NCBI GenBank assembly: GCA_031553755.1
Contig: JAVBKZ010000006.1
Location: 1 to 42,720 of the forward strand
Reading direction: 5' to 3'
DNA: 42,720 nucleotides
Origin: JAIRVZ01 sp031553755
GTDB lineage: Bacteria; Bacteroidota; Bacteroidia; Bacteroidales; Azobacteroidaceae
Shown one piece after another: positions 32,606-41,643 of this stretch. The translations under genes were made by a program, and so were the position numbers. Every line of letters begins with the position of its first letter. Position 1 is the stretch's first letter. The notes under the pieces were generated by a model, which searched no databases, was not told the origin of the DNA, and worked only from the letters and a program-made list of their open reading frames with translations.

Positions 32606-33904
32606 TCAATCTTTGTCTTCTACGAAAAGAACGGAAAATGCGGCTATAAGCAGACATATTCCAGCCATTATAAGAGCATAAATAGCTTGGGAATCGTATA
32701 TTCTTTTAACAATTGGGCCGCCGAATATACCATTTATAATTTGGGGAATCGTAATGAAAAAATTGAAAATACCCATATATATACCCATTTTTTTAGCAGG
32801 AATAGAACCCGCGAGAATAGCGTATGGCATTGCTAAAATACTTCCCCATGCGATTCCGACTCCAATCATCGGAATCAAAAGCATTTGAGGGTCGGAAATA
32901 AAATATATTGAAACAAGTGACAATCCTCCTGCTACCAAAGAAAAAGCATGAGTACGTTTTCTTCCGATTTTTTTAGCGATAAAAGGTAAGAAGAATGCGT
33001 AAACGGCTGAAATAGCATTGTAAATCCCGAAAATAAAACCGACCCAGTTGCCCGCGTTTTGATATGTTTCGGAAGATGTATCGTGGATATCAGTTCCATA
33101 AATGTGAACCGCGATCGCCGGAGTTGTAAATACCCACATTGAAAAAAGCGCGAACCAAGAAAAAAACTGAACTATTCCCAATTGTTTCATCGTTTTAGGC
33201 ATCGATTTGAAATCATGAAATATAGCTAAAATGAAATTTTTTTCATTCCCTTCATTCTCTTCCGGCGGATATTCCTTGGTTGTAAAAACAGTCCATAAAA
33301 CAGTAGCCAATAAGATAATAGCTCCAATATAAAAAGAAAAAATAACATTATCAGGAACATGACCTTCGGGTGCGGTTTTAGAAATCCCTATCCATTCGGC
33401 TAATATATAAGGAAACCAGGAACCTATTAACGCGCCGAATCCTATCAATGCCGTTTGTACGGAAAATCCCAAAGTCCGTTGATCAGACGGAAGTAAATCC
33501 GCTACCAACGCCCGGAATGGTTCCATAGCCACATTGATAGACGCGTCCATAATCATTAACATTCCGGCTCCGATAAACATAGCCGGAGCGAATGCTGTGA
33601 ACATGGCGGAGTTGGGCATTAATACCAAAGCGATTGAAGTCAATAAAGCGCCAACCAAAAAATAAGGGCGCCTTCTTCCTAATCGAGTCCATGTTTTGTC
33701 GCTATAATGTCCGATAATAGGTTGTACGATCATTCCTGTGAGGGGAGCAGCTATCCAAAACCACGACAGATGTTCTACATCAGCGCCAAAAGTTTGAAGA
33801 ATACGGCTTGCGTTAGCATTTTGGAGGGCAAATCCAAATTGAATACCTAAGAATCCGAAACTTATATTCCAAATTTGCCCAAAAGACAAGTGTTTTCTCT
33901 TCAT
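32606..33904 (-). CDS. MFS sugar transporter (SLC45/GPH-like)
   Basis: The 432-residue protein has about twelve membrane helices. It starts KHLSFGQIWNISFGFLGIQFGFALQNANASRILQTFGAD, has WFWIAAPLTGMIVQPIIGHYSDKTWTRLGRRRPYFLVGALLTS with the classic D-x-R-R-x(P) signature between helices 2 and 3, and ends ALIMAGICLLIAAFSVLFVEDKD. The same family in Bacteroidales moves maltose-like or other disaccharides with protons. There are no sugar-degrading genes beside it, so the substrate is open. Its stop lies 41 nt from that of the convergent AraC-type gene. No consensus promoter is evident upstream. Confidence 0.85.
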   Translation of the reverse strand: MKRKHLSFGQIWNISFGFLGIQFGFALQNANASRILQTFGADVEHLSWFWIAAPLTGMIVQPIIGHYSDKTWTRLGRRRPYFLVGALLTSIALVLMPNSAMFTAFAPAMFIGAGMLMIMDASINVAMEPFRALVADLLPSDQRTLGFSVQTALIGFGALIGSWFPYILAEWIGISKTAPEGHVPDNVIFSFYIGAIILLATVLWTVFTTKEYPPEENEGNEKNFILAIFHDFKSMPKTMKQLGIVQFFSWFALFSMWVFTTPAIAVHIYGTDIHDTSSETYQNAGNWVGFIFGIYNAISAVYAFFLPFIAKKIGRKRTHAFSLVAGGLSLVSIYFISDPQMLLIPMIGVGIAWGSILAMPYAILAGSIPAKKMGIYMGIFNFFITIPQIINGIFGGPIVKRIYDSQAIYALIMAGICLLIAAFSVLFVEDKD

Positions 33905-33992
33905 AAAATGTTGTTATGATATAAAGTTACAAATATATAACTTTAAACCAATCATAATTGTTTTACAAAATAAAAAACATAATATAAAAATT

Positions 33993-34023
33993 TTGAAGAG
34001 CCGGAATAAACACATTACCTTTG
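33993..34023 (+). promoter_or_regulatory. Bacteroidota promoter of nadC
   Basis: TTG (33993-33995), spacer 20 nt, TACCTTTG (34016-34023); about 28 nt before the ATG. Confidence 0.8.
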
Positions 34024-34051
34024 TTCCCGATAAGTAAATTTAAAAATAAAA

Positions 34052-34894
34052 ATGAAAGAAAATTTAATAAATGATCTGATTCATTTGGCTTTTCGTGAAG
34101 ATATAGGCGATGGAGACCATACAACCTTGTGTAGTATTCCCGAATCAGCGCAAGGAAAAGCCCAACTTATAATTAAAGAAAAAGGTGTTTTGGCCGGAGT
34201 TGAGATAGCTGAAAAAATATTCAGGACATTCGATGAAAATCTGAAATTGGAAATTTTCATTGAAGATGGTTCGGAAGTAAATGTCGGAGATATCGCGTTT
34301 GTTGTAGAAGGAAAAGTACAATCTCTTTTACAAACAGAACGTTTAGTTTTAAATGTGATGCAACGAATGAGCGGAATTGCCACTACAACGCGAAAATATG
34401 CCAAACAATTGGAAGGAACAAAAACACGGGTATTAGATACACGCAAAACAACACCGGGAATGCGTATGCTAGAAAAAGAAGCAGTCAGGATAGGAGGGGG
34501 AGTTAATCATAGAATCGGACTTTTTGACATGATTTTATTGAAAGACAACCATGTCGATTTTGCAGGAGGAATAGAAAACGCGATAAAAGGCGCCCAAAAA
34601 TATTGTAAGGAAAAAAATAAAAATCTTAAAATAGAAATAGAAGTCCGTAACTTCGAAGAACTGCGAAAAGTGTTGGAAATAGGAGGAATAGACCGTATCA
34701 TGTTAGATAATTTTTCTCTTGAAAACACAAAAAAAGCAGTAGAAGTTATAGGAGGAAAATACGAAACCGAATCTTCCGGTGGTATAACATTTGATACACT
34801 TCATGATTACGCCTTGTGCGGAGTTGATTATATTTCGGTTGGAGCGCTCACTCATTCTGTAAAAAGTTTAGATATGAGTTTGAAAGCTTGTTGA
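34052..34894 (+). CDS. nadC: Nicotinate-nucleotide pyrophosphorylase (carboxylating)
   Basis: Makes nicotinate mononucleotide from quinolinate and PRPP in de novo NAD synthesis. The 280-residue enzyme has the family's LIHLAFREDIGDGDHTT, LVLNVMQRMSGIATTTRKY, RVLDTRKTTPGMRMLEKEAVRIGGGVNHRIGLFDMILLKDNH, IEIEVRNFEEL and GGIDRIMLDNFS; the arginine, lysine and histidine residues binding quinolinate are in place. The length is normal. It is alone in its direction with its own promoter; nadA and nadB are not in the window. Confidence 0.96.
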   Translation: MKENLINDLIHLAFREDIGDGDHTTLCSIPESAQGKAQLIIKEKGVLAGVEIAEKIFRTFDENLKLEIFIEDGSEVNVGDIAFVVEGKVQSLLQTERLVLNVMQRMSGIATTTRKYAKQLEGTKTRVLDTRKTTPGMRMLEKEAVRIGGGVNHRIGLFDMILLKDNHVDFAGGIENAIKGAQKYCKEKNKNLKIEIEVRNFEELRKVLEIGGIDRIMLDNFSLENTKKAVEVIGGKYETESSGGITFDTLHDYALCGVDYISVGALTHSVKSLDMSLKAC

Positions 34895-34901
34895 AATATA
34901 T

Positions 34902-34931
34902 TTGCGTATTAAAAGATTAAAATTAACTTTG
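34902..34931 (+). promoter_or_regulatory. Bacteroidota promoter of tig
   Basis: TTG (34902-34904), spacer 19 nt, TAACTTTG (34924-34931). The expected start is about 95 nt before the tig ATG, so the mRNA leader is long. It contains a ten-codon mini-frame at 34956-34988 (MINLYFLKPM). Confidence 0.75.
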
Positions 34932-35031
34932 CAACCCATAAAAATTACGCAGGTATGATAAATTTATATTTTCTCAAGCCTATGTAATTCAAAATAAATC
35001 AAGAATATAAATAAACATAAATAATTCGAGA

Positions 35032-36390
35032 ATGAATATTACATTAAAGAACATCGATCCTGTAAACGCCATTATAAAAATGGATGTAGTTAAGGATGAT
35101 TATGTAGGAGAAGTAGAAAAATCATTGAAAAATTTACGTAAGGATGCGACTATTCCCGGATTTCGTAAAGGAATGGTTCCGATGGGTTTTGTAAAAAAAA
35201 TGTATGAAAAATCAGTCGTTGCGGAACAAGTGAATAAAGTAGTTTCTAATAACTTATTTACTTATATTCGTGAAAATAACCTGAATATTCTCGGAGAACC
35301 GCTTCCTAACGAAACTGAACAAAAAACAATAAATTTCGATACTGATCAAGATTTTGAATTTTGTTTCGATATAGCTTTAGCTCCTCAAATGGAAATTGGT
35401 TTGACAAAAAAAGATGAACTACCATATTATTCTATCGAAATTACAGAAGAAATGGTTAGCAAACAAATCGAAAATTTCCGGGCCAATTATGGAACTTACG
35501 AACAAGTCGAAGAAATTGAAGGAAAAGATATGGCTAAAGGTTTGTTGACCGAAATCAATGAAGATGGACAAATTAAAGAAAGTGGAATTCAAATCGAAGA
35601 ATGCGTTTTGATGTCTTCTTTCATGAAAGATGAAGAAGAAAAAGCTAAATTTTCCGGAGCGAAAAAGAATTCCGTGATTACATTTTGTCCATATAAAGCT
35701 TATGAGGGAGCTGCCTCCGAATTAGCATCTTTGTTGAAAATTTCAAAAGACAATGTCGCGGAATATGAAAACGCTAAATTTACTTACGAAATCAATGAAA
35801 TAACTCGTTATAAAGAATCGGAAATTAATCAAGTATTATTTGATAAAGTTTATGGCGAAGGAGTCGTTAATTCGGAAGAAGAATTCAAAGCGAAAATAAA
35901 AGAAATGCTTGCTTCCCAGGCAACTCCCGATAGCGACTATAAATTTTTGTTGGATGTGCGTAAAATGTTGATAGAAAAAGCAGCAAATGTTGTTTTTCCT
36001 GACGCTTTCCTTAAACGTTGGTTGTTGGCATCTGACGAAAAACGTACGCCTGAAGCATTAGAAGAAGATTATCCTAAAATTATCGAAGACCTGAAATTCC
36101 ATTTGATAAAAGAACAAATAGTAAAGGAAAAAGGTTTTAAAGTAGAAGAACAAGATATTATAGAAACAGCTAAAAAAGTTGTGAGAGCACAATTTGCTCA
36201 ATATGGAATGGCCAATGCTCCTGAAGACTTATTGGAAAATTACGCGAAAGATATGCTTAAAAAAGAAGATACCGTGCGTAATCTTATCGACAAAGTAATC
36301 GAAGGAAAACTAATAGAATGGTTGAAAGAAACAATTACTTTGCAACCTAAAGAATTGACAATCGAAGAATTTCATAAATTATTTGAATAA
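35032..36390 (+). CDS. tig: Trigger factor
   Basis: Ribosome-bound chaperone and peptidyl-prolyl isomerase. The 452-residue protein has the N-terminal ribosome-binding loop TIPGFRKGMVPMGFVKKMYEKSVVAEQVNKV (the usual GFRxGKxP lysine is methionine here), a degenerate FKBP-like domain with IEITEEMVSKQIENFRANYGTYE, and an acidic helical C-terminal domain. The length is close to the 430-450 typical for the family. The isomerase domain lacks clear FKBP hallmarks. Its TAA overlaps the clpP ATG by one base, so tig-clpP-clpX form a protein quality-control operon. Confidence 0.93.
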   Translation: MNITLKNIDPVNAIIKMDVVKDDYVGEVEKSLKNLRKDATIPGFRKGMVPMGFVKKMYEKSVVAEQVNKVVSNNLFTYIRENNLNILGEPLPNETEQKTINFDTDQDFEFCFDIALAPQMEIGLTKKDELPYYSIEITEEMVSKQIENFRANYGTYEQVEEIEGKDMAKGLLTEINEDGQIKESGIQIEECVLMSSFMKDEEEKAKFSGAKKNSVITFCPYKAYEGAASELASLLKISKDNVAEYENAKFTYEINEITRYKESEINQVLFDKVYGEGVVNSEEEFKAKIKEMLASQATPDSDYKFLLDVRKMLIEKAANVVFPDAFLKRWLLASDEKRTPEALEEDYPKIIEDLKFHLIKEQIVKEKGFKVEEQDIIETAKKVVRAQFAQYGMANAPEDLLENYAKDMLKKEDTVRNLIDKVIEGKLIEWLKETITLQPKELTIEEFHKLFE

Positions 36391-37067
36391 TGAATGATTT
36401 CAAAAAATATGCTACCAAGCATTTAGGATTTAACAGCATAGCGTTAGATCAATATATTTACTCCCAAAATAATATTACGGCGCAAGGATATTTAAATCCT
36501 TATATACTCGAAGAACGCCAATTAAATGTAACACAATTGGATGTCTTTTCACGTTTGATGATGGACCGGATTATCTTTTTGGGAACCCAAATTGATGATT
36601 ATACTGCAAATACGATTCAAGCTCAATTGCTGTATCTCGATTCTTCCGATCCCGGAAAAGATATTGCGATATATATCAATTCGCCCGGAGGTTCGGTTTA
36701 TGCAGGATATGGTATTTATGATACAATGCAATTTATTTCAAGTAAAGTTTCAACAATCTGTACAGGAATGGCCGCCTCGATGGCCGCTGTATTGTTAGTT
36801 GCCGGAGAAAAAGGGAAACGTCATGCGCTGAAACATTCACGCGTGATGATTCACCAACCTCTTGGAGGCGCGCAAGGACAAGCGTCGGATATTGAAATCA
36901 CAGCGCGTGAAATCATAAAAATTAAAAAAGAAATTTATACAATCATTTCCGACCATTCCGGACAACCTTATGAAAAAGTATTGCAAGACGGAGACCGTGA
37001 TTTTTGGATGAACGCCGAAGAAGCGAAAGAATACGGAATGATAGATAGTATTTTCACTAAAAAATAA
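36390..37067 (+). CDS. clpP: ATP-dependent Clp protease, proteolytic subunit
   Basis: Serine protease that forms the barrel for ClpX (next gene) and ClpA/C. The 225-residue protein carries the catalytic S130 in TGMAASMAAVLL and H155 in VMIHQPLGGAQGQASDIEI, and the substrate strand IYINSPGGSVYAGYGIYDTM. The N-terminus of about 25 residues ahead of the conserved core is somewhat longer than E. coli's mature enzyme and could be a processed propeptide. The start is fixed by the TAATG overlap with tig. ClpXP also destroys proteins tagged by the tmRNA found at 12431. Confidence 0.96.
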   Translation: MNDFKKYATKHLGFNSIALDQYIYSQNNITAQGYLNPYILEERQLNVTQLDVFSRLMMDRIIFLGTQIDDYTANTIQAQLLYLDSSDPGKDIAIYINSPGGSVYAGYGIYDTMQFISSKVSTICTGMAASMAAVLLVAGEKGKRHALKHSRVMIHQPLGGAQGQASDIEITAREIIKIKKEIYTIISDHSGQPYEKVLQDGDRDFWMNAEEAKEYGMIDSIFTKK

Positions 37068-37072
37068 AAGGA

Positions 37073-37120
37073 CGGGTGGTGAGTAAAAATATTATTTTTA
37101 CTCACCACTCGCCACTCACC
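37073..37120 (+). repeat. Near-perfect hairpin with ACTCACC tandem repeat between clpP and clpX
   Basis: GTGGTGAGTAAAAAT (37076-37090) and ATTTTTACTCACCAC (37094-37108) form a 15-bp perfect stem with a 3-nt loop, extending to 18 bp with one G-T pair. The right arm continues as 7-nt units (ACTCACC, ACTCGCC, ACTCACC; 37100-37120) and ends 4 nt before the clpX ATG. There is no T-run after the stem. Confidence 0.85.
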
Positions 37121-37124
37121 GAAT

Positions 37125-38363
37125 ATGGCTAAATCAACAAATGAATATTGCAGTTTTTGCGGTAAACCGAAGAAAGAAACAACGCTTCTTATTACCGGTT
37201 TACATGCCAATATCTGTGAAAGTTGTGTAGAACAAGCATATCTGATATTTGAAGAGTCTTTTCCGAAAAATGCGAAAGGAACGGCTTTTAATGTAAATAA
37301 AAAGGAATTGCCCCGTCCGGTTGAAATCAAAGATTTTCTTGATCAATATGTAATCGGGCAAGACGATGCGAAACGTTATTTATCTGTTGCAGTTTATAAT
37401 CACTATAAAAGGATAATGCAAAAGATAACCAATGATGATGTTGAAATCGAAAAATCAAATATCGTCATGGTTGGCTCTACCGGAACAGGAAAAACATTAT
37501 TGGCGAAAACAATAGCTCGTTTATTGAAAGTACCTTTCACTATTGTCGACGCGACTGTTTTAACAGAAGCCGGATATGTAGGAGAAGATATCGAAAGTAT
37601 TCTTACGCGTTTATTGCAAGTTGCCGATTATAATGTGGATGCGGCCCAAAGAGGTATTGTGTTTATTGATGAAATTGACAAAATAGCGCGTAAAAGCGAT
37701 AATCCGTCAATTACCAGGGATGTGAGTGGAGAAGGAGTACAGCAAGGTTTATTAAAACTGTTGGAAGGTTCCATCGTGAATGTTCCTCCGCAAGGCGGAC
37801 GCAAACACCCCGACCAAAAAATGATAGCGGTTGATACGAAAAATATTCTTTTTATTTGTGGCGGAGCGTTTGACGGCATAGAAAAAAAAATCGCTCAACG
37901 GTTAAATACACGGGTTGTCGGGTATGCAGCCGCGCAAAATGTTGCAAATATTGATAAAGAAAATATATTGCAATATATTACTCCGCAAGACTTAAAATCA
38001 TTCGGCCTCATTCCGGAAATAATAGGAAGATTACCAATTTTGACCTACTTGAATCCTCTCGACAGGCAAACTTTAAGAAGTATTTTAACAGAACCTAAAA
38101 ATTCTATCATCAAACAATATGTAAAGATATTCGAATTAGATGATGTGAAATTGACTTTCAATGAAGATGTTTACGATTATATTGTAGATAAAGCTATTGA
38201 ATATAAATTAGGAGCCAGGGGGCTTCGTTCCATATCTGAAGATATAATGATTGACGCGATGTTTCATTTCCCTTCAACAAATCAAAAAGAGTTGAATATT
38301 GATCTGGAATATGCGAAAACAAGAGTTGAAAAATCAGAAGCCAAACGGCTTAGTGTCGCGTGA
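37125..38363 (+). CDS. clpX: ATP-dependent Clp protease, ATPase subunit ClpX
   Basis: AAA+ unfoldase that feeds substrates to ClpP. The 412-residue protein has the N-terminal zinc domain (C9, C12, C31, C34), Walker A GSTGTGKT with K123, Walker B IVFIDEIDKIA, the pore-loop region YVGEDIESI, RDVSGEGVQQGLLKLLEG, FGLIPEIIGRLP and the sensor-2 GARGLRSISEDI. Nothing is missing. It follows clpP by 57 nt, and that gap is filled by a strong hairpin, which could adjust the ClpX:ClpP ratio. This is inference. Confidence 0.97.
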   Translation: MAKSTNEYCSFCGKPKKETTLLITGLHANICESCVEQAYLIFEESFPKNAKGTAFNVNKKELPRPVEIKDFLDQYVIGQDDAKRYLSVAVYNHYKRIMQKITNDDVEIEKSNIVMVGSTGTGKTLLAKTIARLLKVPFTIVDATVLTEAGYVGEDIESILTRLLQVADYNVDAAQRGIVFIDEIDKIARKSDNPSITRDVSGEGVQQGLLKLLEGSIVNVPPQGGRKHPDQKMIAVDTKNILFICGGAFDGIEKKIAQRLNTRVVGYAAAQNVANIDKENILQYITPQDLKSFGLIPEIIGRLPILTYLNPLDRQTLRSILTEPKNSIIKQYVKIFELDDVKLTFNEDVYDYIVDKAIEYKLGARGLRSISEDIMIDAMFHFPSTNQKELNIDLEYAKTRVEKSEAKRLSVA

Positions 38364-38395
38364 AAATTTTTATTTCAAAAAAATGAACCGATAGA

Positions 38396-38426
38396 TTGCA
38401 AAATTCATAACAAAGACATACTTTTG
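38396..38426 (+). promoter_or_regulatory. Bacteroidota promoter of recQ
   Basis: TTG (38396-38398), spacer 20 nt, TACTTTTG (38419-38426); about 34 nt before the ATG. Confidence 0.8.
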
Positions 38427-38460
38427 TTGTAGGAAGAATCACGGTCATTAAAAATTGAAT

Positions 38461-40647
38461 ATGGCACAAAAGGACTTTTTGACGGAAGAACTAAAGAAAA
38501 ATTTCGGTTTCGACACTTTTAAGGGAAATCAGGAAGCGGTAATTAAAAATGTATTAGAAGGAAAAGACACCTTCGTACTCATGCCTACAGGTGGGGGGAA
38601 ATCATTGTGTTACCAACTTCCGGCATTAATGATGAAAGGTACGGCTATCATCATTTCTCCACTTATTGCTTTGATGAAAAATCAAGTGGATGCCATGCGT
38701 AATTTTAGCGAAGAAAATGGTGTCGCTCATTTTATAAATTCGTCATTGAATAAGTCTGCGATCGAATTAGTTAAAATGGATATTATATCCGGAAAAACAA
38801 AATTACTTTATGTTGCTCCCGAATCCCTGACCAAAGATGAAAATATTGATTTTCTCCGTCAAGTAAATGTTTCTTTTTATGCGGTAGACGAAGCACATTG
38901 TATCTCCGAATGGGGGCACGACTTCCGTCCTGAATATCGTCGCATTCGTCCTATAATAAATGAAATAGCAAAAAAACCAATTGTAGCCCTCACTGCGACA
39001 GCAACACCTAAAGTACAACACGACATCCAAAAAAACTTAGGAATGATGGACGCTGTCGTATTTAAATCTTCTTTTAACAGAGCTAACCTTTATTATGAAG
39101 TACGTCAAAAAAATAATGATGTAGATAGGGATATCGTTAGATTCGTTAAATCTCAAGGAGGAAAATCAGGTATTATATATTGTCTTTCCCGTAAAAAAGT
39201 AGAAGACTTTGCGGAAATACTTAAAACAAACGGAATCAACGCGTTGGCCTATCATGCGGGAATGGATTCACAAACGCGTACCGGTAATCAGGATGCGTTC
39301 CTGATGGAAAAAGTTGATGTTATTGTTGCGACAATCGCCTTTGGAATGGGAATTGATAAACCCGATGTGCGTTATGTTGTTCACTACGATATACCCAAAA
39401 GCTTGGAAGGTTATTATCAAGAAACCGGACGCGCCGGAAGAGATGGAGGAGAAGGAAAATGTATCGTTTTTTACTCAAATAAAGATTTACAAAAACTTGA
39501 AAAATTTATGCAGGGAAAACCTATTTCGGAGCAAGAAATAGGAAAACAACTTCTGGAAGAAACAAGAGCTTATGCCGAAACATCCGTGTGTAGAAGAAAA
39601 GTATTGCTGCATTATTTTGGAGAAGAATATACACAAGATAATTGTGGAAATTGTGATAATTGTTTAAACCCTAAAAAACAAGTGGAAGCAAAGGAACTAT
39701 TAATAACGGTATTGGAAACCGTTGATATTTTAAAAGATAAATTCAAAGCAGATCATGTAATTAATATTCTTTTAGGAAAAGAAACTACAGAAATTTTATC
39801 TTATGAACATCAAGATTTAGAAGTATTTGGTACAGGAACCGATGAAGATGAACAAACTTGGAATACAGTCATTCGTCAAGCTATGTTGGCGGGATATCTT
39901 GATAAAGACATTGAAAATTACGGCTTATTAAAATTAACTAAAGACGGACGTAAATACTTGGAAAAACCAACGTCTTTTAAAATCACTAAAGACAACGATT
40001 TTGAAGATGAAGAAAATATAGAAGAAGCACCCATGAGGGGAAGTGGAGCAGCTTGTGTCGATCCGGCTCTTTTCTCTATAATGAAAGATTTACGTAAAAA
40101 ATTATCTAAAAAATTAGATGTTCCTCCTTACGTTATATTTCAGGATCCTTCTTTGGAAGCCATGGCGACAAACTATCCTGTCACCATAGAAGAATTGCAA
40201 AACATACCTGGAGTTGGAGCCGGGAAAGCAAAACGATATGGAAAAGAATTTGTTGAACTCATCAAACGGCATGTCGAAGAAAACGAAATCGAACGTCCTG
40301 AAGATTTAAGAATCCGTACAGTAGCTAATAAATCTAAAATGAAGGTTTATATAGTTCAAAGTATAGACCGTAAAGTGGCCTTAGATGATATCGCGCTTAC
40401 CAAAGGATTAGAATTTAATGACCTATTAACAGAAATCGAAGCCATTGTATATTCCGGAACAAAAATAAATATTGATTATTTCCTCGGTGAAGTGATAGAT
40501 GAAGATCATATCGATGATATTTACCAATATTTCAAAGAATCAGAAACCGATGATTTGGAAGAAGCCATCAATGAACTTGGAAATATTTATACGGAAGAAG
40601 AAATCCGTTTAATCAGGATTAAGTTCATATCGGAAATGGCAAACTAA
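38461..40647 (+). CDS. recQ: ATP-dependent DNA helicase RecQ
   Basis: 3'-5' helicase for recombination and restart of stalled forks. I start at the ATG at 38461 (728 residues); a TTG two codons earlier is less likely. Motifs: FGFDTFKGNQEAVIKNVLEGKD, Walker A PTGGGKS with K47, DEAH at 143-146 in AVDEAHCISEWGHDFRPEYR, and the motif VI arginines in QETGRAGRDGGEGKC. The zinc-binding RQC part shows CRRKVLLHYFGE and CGNCDNC. A HRDC domain sits near 540-620, followed by about 100 further residues. The length exceeds E. coli RecQ (about 610) but matches Bacteroidetes forms. It has its own promoter. Confidence 0.95.
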   Translation: MAQKDFLTEELKKNFGFDTFKGNQEAVIKNVLEGKDTFVLMPTGGGKSLCYQLPALMMKGTAIIISPLIALMKNQVDAMRNFSEENGVAHFINSSLNKSAIELVKMDIISGKTKLLYVAPESLTKDENIDFLRQVNVSFYAVDEAHCISEWGHDFRPEYRRIRPIINEIAKKPIVALTATATPKVQHDIQKNLGMMDAVVFKSSFNRANLYYEVRQKNNDVDRDIVRFVKSQGGKSGIIYCLSRKKVEDFAEILKTNGINALAYHAGMDSQTRTGNQDAFLMEKVDVIVATIAFGMGIDKPDVRYVVHYDIPKSLEGYYQETGRAGRDGGEGKCIVFYSNKDLQKLEKFMQGKPISEQEIGKQLLEETRAYAETSVCRRKVLLHYFGEEYTQDNCGNCDNCLNPKKQVEAKELLITVLETVDILKDKFKADHVINILLGKETTEILSYEHQDLEVFGTGTDEDEQTWNTVIRQAMLAGYLDKDIENYGLLKLTKDGRKYLEKPTSFKITKDNDFEDEENIEEAPMRGSGAACVDPALFSIMKDLRKKLSKKLDVPPYVIFQDPSLEAMATNYPVTIEELQNIPGVGAGKAKRYGKEFVELIKRHVEENEIERPEDLRIRTVANKSKMKVYIVQSIDRKVALDDIALTKGLEFNDLLTEIEAIVYSGTKINIDYFLGEVIDEDHIDDIYQYFKESETDDLEEAINELGNIYTEEEIRLIRIKFISEMAN

Positions 40648-40668
40648 AATAAAGTTTTCTAAAGAAAT

Positions 40669-40710
40669 AATGTGCCAATGAGGTTTTGTATAACTCTTCA
40701 TTGGCACATT
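40669..40710 (+). terminator. Hairpin after recQ
   Basis: AATGTGCCAATGA (40669-40681) pairs with TCATTGGCACATT (40698-40710), a 13-bp perfect stem. The following sequence has no real T-run, so termination by this hairpin alone is uncertain. It lies just upstream of the fabI promoter. Confidence 0.45.
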
Positions 40711-40725
40711 TGCATATCGACGTAT

Positions 40726-40755
40726 TTGGAATGTTGCACATTATTGCTACTTTTG
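40726..40755 (+). promoter_or_regulatory. Bacteroidota promoter of fabI
   Basis: TTG (40726-40728), spacer 19 nt, TACTTTTG (40748-40755); about 23 nt before the ATG. Confidence 0.8.
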
Positions 40756-40778
40756 TGCCGAATTTTAACTAATAATTT

Positions 40779-41636
40779 ATGATTTATAATTTATTGAAAG
40801 GAAAAAGAGGTATTATATTTGGTGCCTTAAACGACATGTCTATCGCCTGGAAAGTAGCGGAAAGAGCCGTTGAAGAAGGAGCCGTTATTACATTGTCAAA
40901 TACTCCTGTAGCTGTGAGAATGGGCGATGTATCCGTGCTTGGAGAAAAATTAAATGCAGAAATCCTACCAGCCGATGCTTCCAATATTGAAGATTTAGAA
41001 ATGGTTTTTTCCAAATCAATGGAAATTTTGGGCGGAAAAATAGATTTTGTATTACACTCCATAGGAATGTCGCCAAACGTGAGGAAGAAAAAAACCTACG
41101 ATGATTTAGATTATGACTTGTTAGAAAAAACATTAGATATTTCAGCTATATCATTTCATAAAATGATGCAAGTCGCGAAAAAAATGGATGCGATAGCGGA
41201 AAACGGCTCTATATTAGCGCTTTCCTATGTTGCCGCGCAACGCACATTTTTCGGATATAATGATATGGCGGATGCGAAATCATTACTTGAATCGATTGCT
41301 AGAAGTTTTGGATATATTTATGGGAGAGAAAAAGGCGTTCGTGTAAATACAATTTCACAATCACCAACAATGACAACAGCGGGAAGCGGAGTAAAAGGAA
41401 TGAATGATTTACTCGATTTTTCTGAAAAAATGTCTCCTCTCGGTAATGCTTCTGCTGATGAATGCGCTGATTATTGTGTTGTAATGTTTTCAGATTTAAC
41501 ACGTAAAGTAACCATGCAAAATCTGTATAACGATGGCGGATTCTCAAGTATGGGCATGAGTTTACGTGCGATGAATCAGTACAGTAAAAGTTTAGATGAA
41601 TTCAAAGACGAATCAGGAAAGATTATTTACGGCTAA
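40779..41636 (+). CDS. fabI: Enoyl-[acyl-carrier-protein] reductase (FabI)
   Basis: NAD(P)H-dependent last reduction in each fatty-acid elongation cycle and target of triclosan-type inhibitors. The 285-residue short-chain dehydrogenase has GIIFGALNDMSIAWKVAERAVEEGA at the start, DFVLHSIGMSPN, SYVAAQRTFFGYNDMADAKSLLESIARSFG with the FabI-type Y160-x6-K167 pair, and VRVNTISQSPTMTTAGSGVKG. All are as expected. It has its own promoter and is followed by the Sua5-type gene 85 nt downstream. Confidence 0.94.
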   Translation: MIYNLLKGKRGIIFGALNDMSIAWKVAERAVEEGAVITLSNTPVAVRMGDVSVLGEKLNAEILPADASNIEDLEMVFSKSMEILGGKIDFVLHSIGMSPNVRKKKTYDDLDYDLLEKTLDISAISFHKMMQVAKKMDAIAENGSILALSYVAAQRTFFGYNDMADAKSLLESIARSFGYIYGREKGVRVNTISQSPTMTTAGSGVKGMNDLLDFSEKMSPLGNASADECADYCVVMFSDLTRKVTMQNLYNDGGFSSMGMSLRAMNQYSKSLDEFKDESGKIIYG

Positions 41637-41643
41637 ATAAAAT

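Noticed and set aside
40669..40710. Hairpin after recQ as another member of the tandem-repeat pseudo-palindromes
   Set aside because: It is a single perfect stem without internal 7-10 nt repetition, so it is listed as a possible terminator.
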